Positions 42,868-50,953 of a DNA stretch of 64,000 nucleotides are shown here, piece by piece. The notes under the pieces are model-generated. The model saw only the letters and a program-made list of their open reading frames with translations. It did not search any database and was not told the DNA's origin. The DNA lies in the NCBI GenBank assembly GCA_030829545.1, contig JAURAI010000003.1, forward strand, positions 110,121 to 174,120, in the 5' to 3' direction. A program made the position numbers and the translations under genes. Positions within the stretch are counted from its first letter, which is position 1. The number at the start of each line of letters is the position of its first letter. Source of the DNA: Candidatus Poseidonia sp. (GTDB lineage Archaea; Thermoplasmatota; Poseidoniia; Poseidoniales; Poseidoniaceae).

Positions 42868-43730
42868 CGCCAGGTGGGCTGGTCAGGCCCAACGCCTTTG
42901 TGAGCAGACAGAATTTGTGCCACAACGGCCACCGCGATTTCCTCAGGCGATTCTGCTCCAATATTCATGCCAATAGGGCAAATGACCTGGTCGAGCAGAT
43001 CTTGTGGAATCCCTGCACTGAGGGCTTCTTGTTCAAAGGATTGCCACTTTGAACGACTCCCAATCACGCCAATACGGGGTGCTTGTTCCCCGTCCAATTC
43101 ACGGCCAGCACCGTTGAAGATGCTAAGGAGTGAAAGCAGGCGTTCCTGGTCCTCTGCCCAATCATGTCCCAAAAGCAAAATATCCGAAAACCGTTTCAAT
43201 GTGTTCTCATTTTCAGATTCCATTAGGTCTGCAACGGTGGATGTGATGCACTGTGCTGCATGAGGATAAAGTTGTTGTGAGGAAAATTCCTCACGTGTAT
43301 CATGAACTGAATAAGGCCACGCCACCTGGTCGAGGAGACCTGCTATGGCCTCACCGCAATGACCTCCTCCCATGATGAATACGTGTGGCATCGGAATCAT
43401 CACCTCAAGCGCAATCGTGACTCGACCGCCGCAGAGTGAATCAAGCGGTGTTACTTCATAGCCCTTCGCACCTTTGTTTAATCCGTATGTGAGCAGTTCG
43501 GCTTCGGGTTTTTTCGCGGATTGAAGGAGCCCTCTACACCGTTCAAGAACACGATGCTCAAGCCCCGCTCCCCCGACTGTTCCCTTCCATTGACCGTCAT
43601 CAGCACGCATCGCCAATCGTGCGCCTGTTTTGCCTGGAACACTTCCGGAGGTCGTCAAGACGGTTGCAAGAACAACCTTTCGACGCTCTTGCAATTGATT
43701 CAGCGCCCATGTCAAAACTTGAGCGGTCAT
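42855..43730 (-). CDS. XdhC/CoxI-family molybdenum hydroxylase maturation protein
   Basis: A 291-residue protein. The N-terminal XdhC/CoxI domain has TVLTTSGSVPGKTGARLAMR and GTVGGAGLEHRVLERCRGLL; the C-terminal Rossmann-like domain has HVFIMGGGHCGEAIAGLLDQ and the signature CPIGMNIGAESPEEIAVAVV. Such proteins bind and sulfurate molybdenum cofactor before it is placed in xanthine dehydrogenase-type enzymes. The likely client is the hydroxylase encoded at 29.9-34.3 kb. It is followed on the same strand by no other gene but is preceded by the MocA-like gene. Confidence 0.88.
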   Translation of the reverse strand: MTAQVLTWALNQLQERRKVVLATVLTTSGSVPGKTGARLAMRADDGQWKGTVGGAGLEHRVLERCRGLLQSAKKPEAELLTYGLNKGAKGYEVTPLDSLCGGRVTIALEVMIPMPHVFIMGGGHCGEAIAGLLDQVAWPYSVHDTREEFSSQQLYPHAAQCITSTVADLMESENENTLKRFSDILLLGHDWAEDQERLLSLLSIFNGAGRELDGEQAPRIGVIGSRSKWQSFEQEALSAGIPQDLLDQVICPIGMNIGAESPEEIAVAVVAQILSAHKGVGPDQPTWRQSS

Positions 43731-43764
43731 GAAGAGGCCTTGAAGGAGGCCCTCATATCCCTTG

Positions 43765-44364
43765 TCATTGTAAAAAATACGCCAAGAGGTCTGGTTCGTG
43801 TTCTCTCAACAGGAGTACATCTTCTTGAGTGTCAATGTTGAGATGGAGGTATGGTGCATGAACATCCACTGGCACAAAGGAAACGATGTCGCGTAATGGC
43901 GTATCGGGATGGCTTGCAAGAACTGCCTCCATCGAGGCAGTATCAAAAATAATCGGATGACCTCGGGAAGCCCCATGTCTTGCACCCGCAGGTCCGCCGT
44001 GGTTGACCAAATCAAGAACGACCGATGACGACCATCCCGGACGGTCAACGGGCGCCATCACCACATGACGAGGTAAGCGCCCCAAATCACTCATCAAAGC
44101 CATCAACCCATGCTGAAGACTGCCAGTTCGGCCACGCTCTGGATCGGCATTGATAGCGATATTCGCATCGGGTAGAGCAAGCATGAGGTCAACTGCCAAT
44201 TCCTGGCGTGTGACAATCACGATTGGGGAACAGCCAGCTTTGCTGAGGTGTTCATACGACAAAACAACGAGAGGCTTCCCTCCAATCTCAATCAACGCCT
44301 TGGGTTGACCCAATCTGGTGCTTGAACCCGCTGCAAGAATAACAGCAGCAGAATGACCTCCCAT
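43765..44364 (-). CDS. MobA-like nucleotidyltransferase (MocA-type molybdenum cofactor cytidylyltransferase)
   Basis: A 199-residue NTP transferase. It begins MGGHSAAVILAAGSSTRLGQ and PKALIEIGGKPLVVLSYEHL, the GxG/KPK nucleotide-binding loop; further motifs are VIVTRQELA, ADPERGRTGSLQHGLMAL and VVMAPVDRPGW, which carries the Mg-binding Asp. Members of this group convert molybdopterin to its cytosine dinucleotide form used by xanthine dehydrogenase-family enzymes. The location upstream of an XdhC-like gene supports that over a general sugar-nucleotide transferase. A longer form from the ATG at 44415 (adding 17 residues) is possible. Confidence 0.8.
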   Translation of the reverse strand: MGGHSAAVILAAGSSTRLGQPKALIEIGGKPLVVLSYEHLSKAGCSPIVIVTRQELAVDLMLALPDANIAINADPERGRTGSLQHGLMALMSDLGRLPRHVVMAPVDRPGWSSSVVLDLVNHGGPAGARHGASRGHPIIFDTASMEAVLASHPDTPLRDIVSFVPVDVHAPYLHLNIDTQEDVLLLREHEPDLLAYFLQ

Positions 44365-44413
44365 GGTTGGATGACGGGAGGCACCCTCATTTGCATTGTG
44401 ACATCTTAGGTTC

Positions 44414-44420
44414 ATAAATA
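44414..44420 (+). promoter_or_regulatory. Candidate TATA box for a leaderless gene
   Basis: ATAAATA lies 20-26 bases upstream of the ATG at 44440, with no ribosome-binding site between. The spacing suggests a leaderless or near-leaderless transcript. Confidence 0.35.
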
Positions 44421-44439
44421 CTCAAATTCTAACCTTCTT

Positions 44440-45228
44440 ATGCACGCAGGAAACCAGTGGCATCCACCGGGTCATTGGACCAAAGAAATGCGAGATGCTC
44501 ATCACCGTTCAATGGACCTCCTGCATAGTATCACAGACGAATCAGATTGCATAGAGCGGCTTGAAGGACCTATCGGGTTGGACCGTATCCTCATCAAAGG
44601 CAACTCTCGACGCACATACCTCATCGAAACACGCCCTCATTACGAGATACAATTTGAGGACGAAATGGGGATGTTTGACGAACTGACTTGGAGGTTTTCA
44701 ATTACCGCTGGTGCGCGTAAAAAAGACGTAGTAACGATGAACAAATATTCCGTATCCCTCTGCGTCCATCCAGATAGCCGTCATCGCTTGCTTCCTGTCG
44801 GAGACCAAATCGCTGCACTTACTCTTTCCTTGAGCAATGATACAACGACTGCGATGCGCATCCCACTGCTGGCTCAATTTCTTGTTTCGCCTCGTCGCAT
44901 GCTTGAGAGTGTGTGTCAATTCAGTGAAGAAGGTGTCATTTTCGATGATTATCACGATGGTGAATATGATGACGAAGATGAATGGATGGCCGAAGAATTG
45001 GAGTTAACTGAAATGCCTATTCTTGACATTCACGAGTTTTACGCTCAAGCCTACTACCTTGACGTCAACGAATTTGAGACGCAGGAGAGCATTGAGGAAC
45101 GGGCATTTGAACGCTGGTCCGCAGAGGTTGAAGATGATACCTTGCAAAGGGACAACACTGCACCGTGGCATCACAACGAAGAGCGGGTCTGGAAACTTGA
45201 AGAGCAACTTTTGAAGGGCAGAAAATGA
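44440..45228 (+). CDS. Uncharacterised acidic protein
   Basis: A 262-residue soluble protein with no family I recognise. The N-terminus is His/Trp-rich (MHAGNQWHPPGHWTKEMRDA), the centre has mixed alpha/beta segments (RRTYLIETRPHYEIQFEDEM; RHRLLPVGDQIAALTLSLSN), and residues ~165-190 are very acidic (DDYHDGEYDDEDEWMAEELE). The C-terminal quarter is a Trp/Glu-rich helix (RAFERWSAEVEDDTL). It is divergent from the MocA-like gene and ends one base before the acyl-CoA dehydrogenase stop. No membrane segment or signal is present. Confidence 0.65.
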   Translation: MHAGNQWHPPGHWTKEMRDAHHRSMDLLHSITDESDCIERLEGPIGLDRILIKGNSRRTYLIETRPHYEIQFEDEMGMFDELTWRFSITAGARKKDVVTMNKYSVSLCVHPDSRHRLLPVGDQIAALTLSLSNDTTTAMRIPLLAQFLVSPRRMLESVCQFSEEGVIFDDYHDGEYDDEDEWMAEELELTEMPILDIHEFYAQAYYLDVNEFETQESIEERAFERWSAEVEDDTLQRDNTAPWHHNEERVWKLEEQLLKGRK

Positions 45229-45229
45229 T

Positions 45230-46378
45230 TCAAAGTCCTTTGGTGATCTCTCGTCCAATAATCATGCGCTGTACTTGGGATGAGCCTTCGTAGATTTGCA
45301 TCACCTTTGCACCACGCATCAAGCGGGCAACTGGGTATTCTTCGGAGTACCCGTAACCGCCGTACACCTGCACTGCATCGGTTGTCACCTGCATTGCCAT
45401 GTCAGCTGCAAAGCGCTTCGCGTGAGCCGCAGATTCAGTATTACGTACTCCTGAATCGAATTCCGAAGCGGATTTCCAGGTCAGCATTCGAGCTGCCTCG
45501 ATATTGGTTTTCATGTCTGCGAGCATGAATTGAATCGCTTGATGTTGGTGGAGGGGTTTTCCAAATGTTTCCCGCTCATTAGAATAGTTGAGCGCGTGTT
45601 CGTAAGCAGCTCGGGCGAGACCAGTAGCATGAGCTGCGATATTCGGACGGCTCATGTCAAAGGCTTTCATGGCGTTCATCCATCCACCGGATTCTGACGC
45701 CCCAATGAGGTGATCGCTTGGCACACGTACGTCATCAAATGAAATCGAACGAGTGTCAGAGCAGCGCTGACCCATGTTCTGTTCCTTTTTGCCCAGAGAA
45801 AATCCATCAGCGTCTTTTTCGACAATAAATCCAGACATTCCCTTGTAACCCGCATCAGGGTCTGTCTTGGCGAGTACGAAGAAGAAATCAGCGTAACCTG
45901 CCCCAGTAATCCACATTTTTGAACCGTTGATAACATACTCGTCTCCATCTTTGATGGCCGTTGTTTTGCAGGCAGCAACATCAGAACCTGCGCCAGGTTC
46001 TGTTACAGCATAGGAAGCAAGTGCACCTTCTTCAGCAATCTTTCGCAACCAGATTTCTTTCTGAGCATCCGTGGCTCCGGTGATGATGGGGGCGGAAGCG
46101 AGGGCAGTGGCATAGGCTGCCGTAGCAAAACCAGGGTCACCCCACGCCAATTCTTCATTCACCAAGACTTCCTCAAATGAACCCAAACCAGCCCCACCAT
46201 AGGCTTCAGGAATGTGAAGGTTGAGCAAACCCATTTCGTGGGCTTTTTGGATGGTTTCTTTCGGATAATGCGCTGTTTCATCCCAATGCTCTGCTTGAGG
46301 ACGAATCTCTTCAACAGCGAATTCGTGAGCCAATTCTTTGAGCATGGCTTGCATCTCATCAAGCTGGAAGTCCACCAT
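45230..46378 (-). CDS. Acyl-CoA dehydrogenase
   Basis: A 382-residue FAD enzyme that introduces the 2,3 double bond in acyl-CoA. Starting MVDFQLDEMQAMLKELAHEF, it has YAVTEPGAGSDVAACKTTAI and ITGAGYADFFFVLAKTDPDA (flavin and substrate region) and near the end QVYGGYGYSEEYPVARLMRG and VMQIYEGSSQVQRMIIGREI, with Glu of YEGS as the catalytic base, as in short/medium-chain enzymes. The ATG at 46378 was chosen by family alignment; a GTG at 46447 overlaps the exchanger stop. Fatty-acid or branched-chain amino-acid degradation is the likely setting; no electron-transfer flavoprotein gene is nearby. Confidence 0.93.
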   Translation of the reverse strand: MVDFQLDEMQAMLKELAHEFAVEEIRPQAEHWDETAHYPKETIQKAHEMGLLNLHIPEAYGGAGLGSFEEVLVNEELAWGDPGFATAAYATALASAPIITGATDAQKEIWLRKIAEEGALASYAVTEPGAGSDVAACKTTAIKDGDEYVINGSKMWITGAGYADFFFVLAKTDPDAGYKGMSGFIVEKDADGFSLGKKEQNMGQRCSDTRSISFDDVRVPSDHLIGASESGGWMNAMKAFDMSRPNIAAHATGLARAAYEHALNYSNERETFGKPLHQHQAIQFMLADMKTNIEAARMLTWKSASEFDSGVRNTESAAHAKRFAADMAMQVTTDAVQVYGGYGYSEEYPVARLMRGAKVMQIYEGSSQVQRMIIGREITKGL

Positions 46379-46443
46379 GAACCTGCGAAGCATCGCTCCC
46401 TTAAGAGCGATTAGTTCTATCCTCGAGCCATTGCAGGGATTGC

Positions 46444-47568
46444 TCACGGAACAAGGCTACCCTGTTGTTCGGCCAGCAAGAGGGCGAGGAAAACAACGTA
46501 AACAAGAATGAGAACTACGCCTTCCCATCGCTTAAACTCATATTGAGAACGCATCATCATGAGGGCAATGGCTGTACCGAGAATGGTGGCTGGAATGATG
46601 AGGTACATGGTCAAATCATAACTTGCGCTCGTCAAAGCCAACGGGTGGACGAGGGCTGCCAGACCGACGGAAAGGAGCGGATCGGTGATGTTTGATCCAA
46701 TCAACGTTCCAATAGCGACTCCCTCGCTACGTTTGGCAGCCATGAAGGCGATGGTTAATTCTGGCAGGGACGTTCCCAACCCCGAGACGGTGGTACCTAT
46801 CACCGCATGAGGAACATTGAGGTCGTAGGCCAGCGCACTGGCGATGTTGACCAAATGGTGAGCAGCGAAAAGGGCGAGGAGCAGCCCGAGAGTCACCATC
46901 AAGGCATAGGATGCAGTGGTTCGGTCCATTTTTCGCTCAACGGCTTCAACCCCTGAAAGTTCATCCTCAAGTATTTCCTCTCGTTTGGACAGTAGCCAGT
47001 AGATGTAAGCGATGTACAGCAACACCAAAATTGAGCCTTCTATTCGACTCAATACATTGCCTGTTGAGATGAAAAAGGTCAGAAGAAGGATGGACGAGAG
47101 CATGATCGTTCCATCGCGCTTGAGCCAGGACGGTCGTATTTTGACTCCTCTGACGGCAACGACAATGCCCAAAATGAGGGTGATTTGTACAAGAATGGAA
47201 CCAAAGATACCGCCGATGGCCAAATCAGCAACCTCGGGCGCAGATGGGATGTCTGCGGCTGCTGTGGAAGTGACCAAGATTTCGGGGAGCGAGGTGCCGA
47301 TGGAGACGATAGTAAGTCCGATAACCACCTCTGGCAATCCTGCTCGATAAGCGAGTCCTTTCGCCCCTTCAATGAAGACATCGGCTGACTTGATCAGGAG
47401 AGCGAGGGCTAATATCAGGAGTGTGATTGAGATCCATCCTGCATCAATTTGAGCGTCATCGATACCAGCATGCAATGCAACAATACCCAAAAATAGCGCA
47501 CCATTGAGTAAAAGTGTGTTGTTAAGCACCAATTGGGGGATACCCATCGTTGGACCATCCCCCTCCAT
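46444..47568 (-). CDS. Cation/calcium exchanger of the CaCA superfamily (YrbG/NCKX-like)
   Basis: A 374-residue membrane protein with about ten helices and an inverted repeat. The two alpha-repeats are GLTIVSIGTSLPEILVTSTA near residue 85 and GTTVSGLGTSLPELTIAFMA near 252, the second followed by IGTLIGSNITDPLLSVGLAA; the GTSLPE motifs hold the ion-binding Glu. A charged loop (SKREEILEDELSGVEAVERK) lies between the halves. It probably extrudes calcium in exchange for sodium or protons. The start at 47568 was chosen from GGTGG upstream; 47547 is also possible. Confidence 0.9.
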   Translation of the reverse strand: MEGDGPTMGIPQLVLNNTLLLNGALFLGIVALHAGIDDAQIDAGWISITLLILALALLIKSADVFIEGAKGLAYRAGLPEVVIGLTIVSIGTSLPEILVTSTAAADIPSAPEVADLAIGGIFGSILVQITLILGIVVAVRGVKIRPSWLKRDGTIMLSSILLLTFFISTGNVLSRIEGSILVLLYIAYIYWLLSKREEILEDELSGVEAVERKMDRTTASYALMVTLGLLLALFAAHHLVNIASALAYDLNVPHAVIGTTVSGLGTSLPELTIAFMAAKRSEGVAIGTLIGSNITDPLLSVGLAALVHPLALTSASYDLTMYLIIPATILGTAIALMMMRSQYEFKRWEGVVLILVYVVFLALLLAEQQGSLVP

Positions 47569-47666
47569 AAACCACCCAAGTACGAGGAGTTCTTGACGGT
47601 TGTCACGGAGTTTGACTGGAACCTTCCAACAGAAGTGTTTCAAGGGTCATTCTGGTGGGTTCTACC

Positions 47667-48281
47667 ATGCGAAGACGTGTTTTTGGGGAGTTCTTCGGCA
47701 CGGCGCTCATGGTGGGAGTCGGGTGTGGAAGTGTGGCATACGGTGCATCCCACGGCATGATTTCACTGAGTTTTGGTGCTGTCGTCGCTCTTGCCATCAT
47801 CCTCGTCGGACCGGTCAGCGGCGCCCACATCAATCCAGCAGTTACCTTGGCATTTTGGAGAGATGGTCAACTTGAGAATGGACTCGTAATACCCTATATT
47901 CTCGCCCAATGCGCTGGAGCCTTGGTAGCCGGACTATTCCTTTCGGGGGCGGGCCCCACGCTTGTGGATGCTGACCTCTCATTGACCCAAGGTTTCTTCA
48001 TCGAAGTGGGCATTACCGCAGCGCTCATGACCAGCATCCTGTTTGTCGTTCAGCGAACCTCATCGATTCCCCTCATCGCACTTTGGGTGGGTGCTACCGT
48101 GGGCATCCTGGCCTTTATCGCAGGTCCAATGACGGGAGCGAGCATGAATCCTGCTCGCACCTTCGGCCCCAATCTGGTTGCAGGATATTGGGCTTCGTTG
48201 CCGTTTTACTTCACATCCACATGGATAGGCGCATGGCTTGCTTGTGACATCAAGTACCGATTCTTCCCTGACCGCTCATGA
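47667..48281 (+). CDS. Aquaporin/MIP-family channel
   Basis: A 204-residue channel with six helices and two half-helices. NPA motif 1 is SGAHINPAVTLAFWRDG (around residue 55) and NPA motif 2 is TGASMNPARTFGPNLVAGYW (around 157), so it should conduct water or small neutral solutes. GGTGGGTT precedes the ATG at 47667, which is divergent from the exchanger gene by about 100 bases. The GDP-type loop insert of glycerol facilitators is absent, so water specificity is likelier but not certain. The 3' end overlaps the E1 gene tail-to-tail by six bases. Confidence 0.93.
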   Translation: MRRRVFGEFFGTALMVGVGCGSVAYGASHGMISLSFGAVVALAIILVGPVSGAHINPAVTLAFWRDGQLENGLVIPYILAQCAGALVAGLFLSGAGPTLVDADLSLTQGFFIEVGITAALMTSILFVVQRTSSIPLIALWVGATVGILAFIAGPMTGASMNPARTFGPNLVAGYWASLPFYFTSTWIGAWLACDIKYRFFPDRS

Positions 48282-50927
48282 ATTGCAGGATTGGCGAAGC
48301 ACGGCGAGGATGTGCTCTGTTGAGGGAATGGTGTGATTTTCAAGGGGTGGAGAAAAGGGCACGGGTGTGTCCAAGGCACCGATGACAACAGGTGCTGATT
48401 CGAGTTCATAGAAGCACTCTTCCATGATTCTTGATTGAACGGTGTGACCCAATCCTCCCGACCATTGACCCTCTTGAAGCACAACAAGGCGTCCCGTTCG
48501 TTGAACTGAAGCGATGCATGTTTCGGCATCAAAAGGAAGGAGGGTGCGAAGGTCAACGATTTCAACCTCGATGCCTTCATTGCTCAACACTTCCGCCGCC
48601 TCAAGGGCGAGATGGACCATGGCGCCCCAGGTCACAAGCGTGAGGTCACGTCCACCGCGAATGACACCTGCTCGCCCTAATTTGTAGGTGGTCCCAGCAG
48701 CGATGTGCTCCGCCACTGTTTCGGTATCCACTTGTTGGTTGATGTTCATGCCCCAGCCTGTTTTACCACCACGCAGACCGTACAGGCCAATGTGTTCCAG
48801 CATCAACACCGGGTCGGGCAATTGGGCGCCTTCCATCAAGAGGTCGTAAGCATCCTGAGGAGTTCCCGGTGCCATGACGATGAGCCCGGGGTCGTTCGCA
48901 AACCATGCTTCGATCATGTTGGCATGGAAGGGACCTGAGCGAGTTCGAGCGCCTAAGGGGATGCGAATTGTCATCGGGCAATCAGCACCCCATCTCCAAC
49001 GCAACATGGCGGCATTGTTGACCAGTGCGTTGAAGCCCAGCGCTGCAAAGCCTCCAAATTGTATCTCTACCATCGGCTTCATTCCAGACAGAGCCGCACC
49101 GACTCCCGTATGGACGATGACAGCTTCACACAATGGCATGTCGACCAATTTGTCTTCATGTCCTGCGTTTTTGAGGGCCATGTTCATTCCAAATGCCCCG
49201 GCAACTTCCATGTCTTCACCAATAAAGACACAATCATCGCCGTGCATGTCTGCAATGTCTGCCATGGCTTGTTGAATCGCACGAGCGTAGGTCCACCCAC
49301 CTTGTTCAGCATAAGCCCAGGAGCGCTCGCCAAGGGGCAGAGGGCTGTCAATGGGCGCTGTCCTCAATTCGCCATTGATGCGATGAAGGTGGTCGGCATG
49401 GGTAGCAGCGTCATGGAGAGAAGTCACACCTTTGGTGACGGTCGAAGGCTCGGGCCATTCCATTTCGTTAACCAAGCGGTGAGCCTCTGCAACAGCCGCT
49501 TCTTCTTCTGCCTCCATTGACGAAAGAACACCTTCATCCACGCCCAGGTCGAGCAACAAATTACGGTGCGTTGGAATGGGATCTTTCGCTTCCCAATAAT
49601 CCAACAAATCTCGGTCAACATAGCCGGGAGGTGTACCGCTTGGGTTACCGAGATAGAGGTCATCGTGATGGTGAGCATGACCGCATCCCCGCATGGTTTC
49701 AACGTGGATGAGGGTCGGCCCGCCGCCTGCCATGGAAAATTCTCTTGCCGTCGCCGTTGAAGCATGCCATGCCGCAGGGTCTGAACCATCGATTGTCCAT
49801 GCTGGGAAGCCCATTGCTTTGGCCTTATCAGCCCATAATTCAACTCCAGATTGTTTCGCTGGAGGTGTGTCGAGCGCAATTTGGTTGTTTTGAAGAATGT
49901 AAGCAACTGGAAGGCCTCGTGCGCCTGCTAAGTTCATTGATTCCCAAAACTCTCCGCTTGAAGAAGCCCCCTCGCCAATGCAAGCAACGTGGAAACGGTC
50001 CAGGCCCTTTCGCCAAGCGGCAAAGGCCATCCCAGTCATGGTCGCACTGGCGATTGGCAACGGTGCTGTAGGGGGAAGAACGCCGACATGCCATGCCCCA
50101 ACGTGCAGGTCTCGACCCCCGGCGTCGTCCCACCCTCCGTTTTGGTTGGAACCGACCTTCCCAAGGTTGGCTGCCATGACGTCGAGAGGCGTATCACCCA
50201 TGGCCAACCCTAAGCCAATATCACGAATCATGGGGGCGACAAGATCACCGTCGTATCCTTCTCCCGGTCGGGCAGTACGAGGTGCGTCCGGTTGACGCTT
50301 GAGGGCAGTTGCAACCGCAACAACGCCTTCTTGCCACGTTGAACGGAAGCCTTTCCCTCCAAATCGTCCACCGTCTGGCGTTTCAACACCCTCGCTGAAG
50401 ATTTCTTTCAGCACGGTATCTAATGCTCGTGTTCGTGTCATCATTTGTTGCCATTCCAAACGCTGGTCCATGGTAATGGCCATGTAATAACTCAGCCGAC
50501 GGAGCATCAGGCGCATGTCGACTAAGAAATGCGTGCGGCGACGTTCAAGCATCAATTCCATACTGCGACGTGGAATGACTTCACGTTGCAATTCATCGGC
50601 AAGCGTCTTGCTCATCTGTTTCTTGAGTCCACGTTCGATGGCCTCAAGGAAGCGTTCCGAGAAGGTTAACCACGAAGGCCCTTCAAAGGTGTCGGGTTCT
50701 TGCTCAATCAGGTGGTCCCAGATGTTTGAAACCAAGTGCAGATGAGCATCGTGCTGTTGAGCGACAAAGGAAAGAAGTTCAGATTTTGCAGCCCCTTTTG
50801 GCAGCGGTTGCACGAAGTCAAGTGGCTTTTCAGGACGCCATTTGGAACCAAAGATTTCGGGTAAATCGCCTTGCGTCACCGTTCCCACCACGTGGGGGCA
50901 GGGGATGTGAGGTTTCAATGCTCTCAT
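48276..50927 (-). CDS. 2-oxoacid dehydrogenase E1, alpha and beta subunits fused
   Basis: An 883-residue thiamine-diphosphate enzyme. A ~165-residue N-terminal region without recognised motifs (KSELLSFVAQQHDAHLHLVS) is followed by the E1-alpha domain: RDIGLGLAMGDTPLDVM, CIGEGASSSGEFWESMNLAG (the ThDP-binding GEG...N fold, ending ILQNNQIALDT), and GPTLIHVETMRGCGHAHHHD. From about residue 560 comes the E1-beta domain: TYARAIQQAMADIADMHGDD, VFIGEDMEVAGAFGMNMALK, PMVEIQFGGFAALGFNALVN, EVEIVDLRTLLPFDAETC. It decarboxylates pyruvate or a branched-chain 2-oxoacid for transfer to lipoyl E2. No E2 or E3 gene is in the window, and the substrate is not decided by the motifs. Confidence 0.9.
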   Translation of the reverse strand: MRALKPHIPCPHVVGTVTQGDLPEIFGSKWRPEKPLDFVQPLPKGAAKSELLSFVAQQHDAHLHLVSNIWDHLIEQEPDTFEGPSWLTFSERFLEAIERGLKKQMSKTLADELQREVIPRRSMELMLERRRTHFLVDMRLMLRRLSYYMAITMDQRLEWQQMMTRTRALDTVLKEIFSEGVETPDGGRFGGKGFRSTWQEGVVAVATALKRQPDAPRTARPGEGYDGDLVAPMIRDIGLGLAMGDTPLDVMAANLGKVGSNQNGGWDDAGGRDLHVGAWHVGVLPPTAPLPIASATMTGMAFAAWRKGLDRFHVACIGEGASSSGEFWESMNLAGARGLPVAYILQNNQIALDTPPAKQSGVELWADKAKAMGFPAWTIDGSDPAAWHASTATAREFSMAGGGPTLIHVETMRGCGHAHHHDDLYLGNPSGTPPGYVDRDLLDYWEAKDPIPTHRNLLLDLGVDEGVLSSMEAEEEAAVAEAHRLVNEMEWPEPSTVTKGVTSLHDAATHADHLHRINGELRTAPIDSPLPLGERSWAYAEQGGWTYARAIQQAMADIADMHGDDCVFIGEDMEVAGAFGMNMALKNAGHEDKLVDMPLCEAVIVHTGVGAALSGMKPMVEIQFGGFAALGFNALVNNAAMLRWRWGADCPMTIRIPLGARTRSGPFHANMIEAWFANDPGLIVMAPGTPQDAYDLLMEGAQLPDPVLMLEHIGLYGLRGGKTGWGMNINQQVDTETVAEHIAAGTTYKLGRAGVIRGGRDLTLVTWGAMVHLALEAAEVLSNEGIEVEIVDLRTLLPFDAETCIASVQRTGRLVVLQEGQWSGGLGHTVQSRIMEECFYELESAPVVIGALDTPVPFSPPLENHTIPSTEHILAVLRQSCNS

Positions 50928-50953
50928 TCAGGGGTATGGTCTCCAAGCACCGG

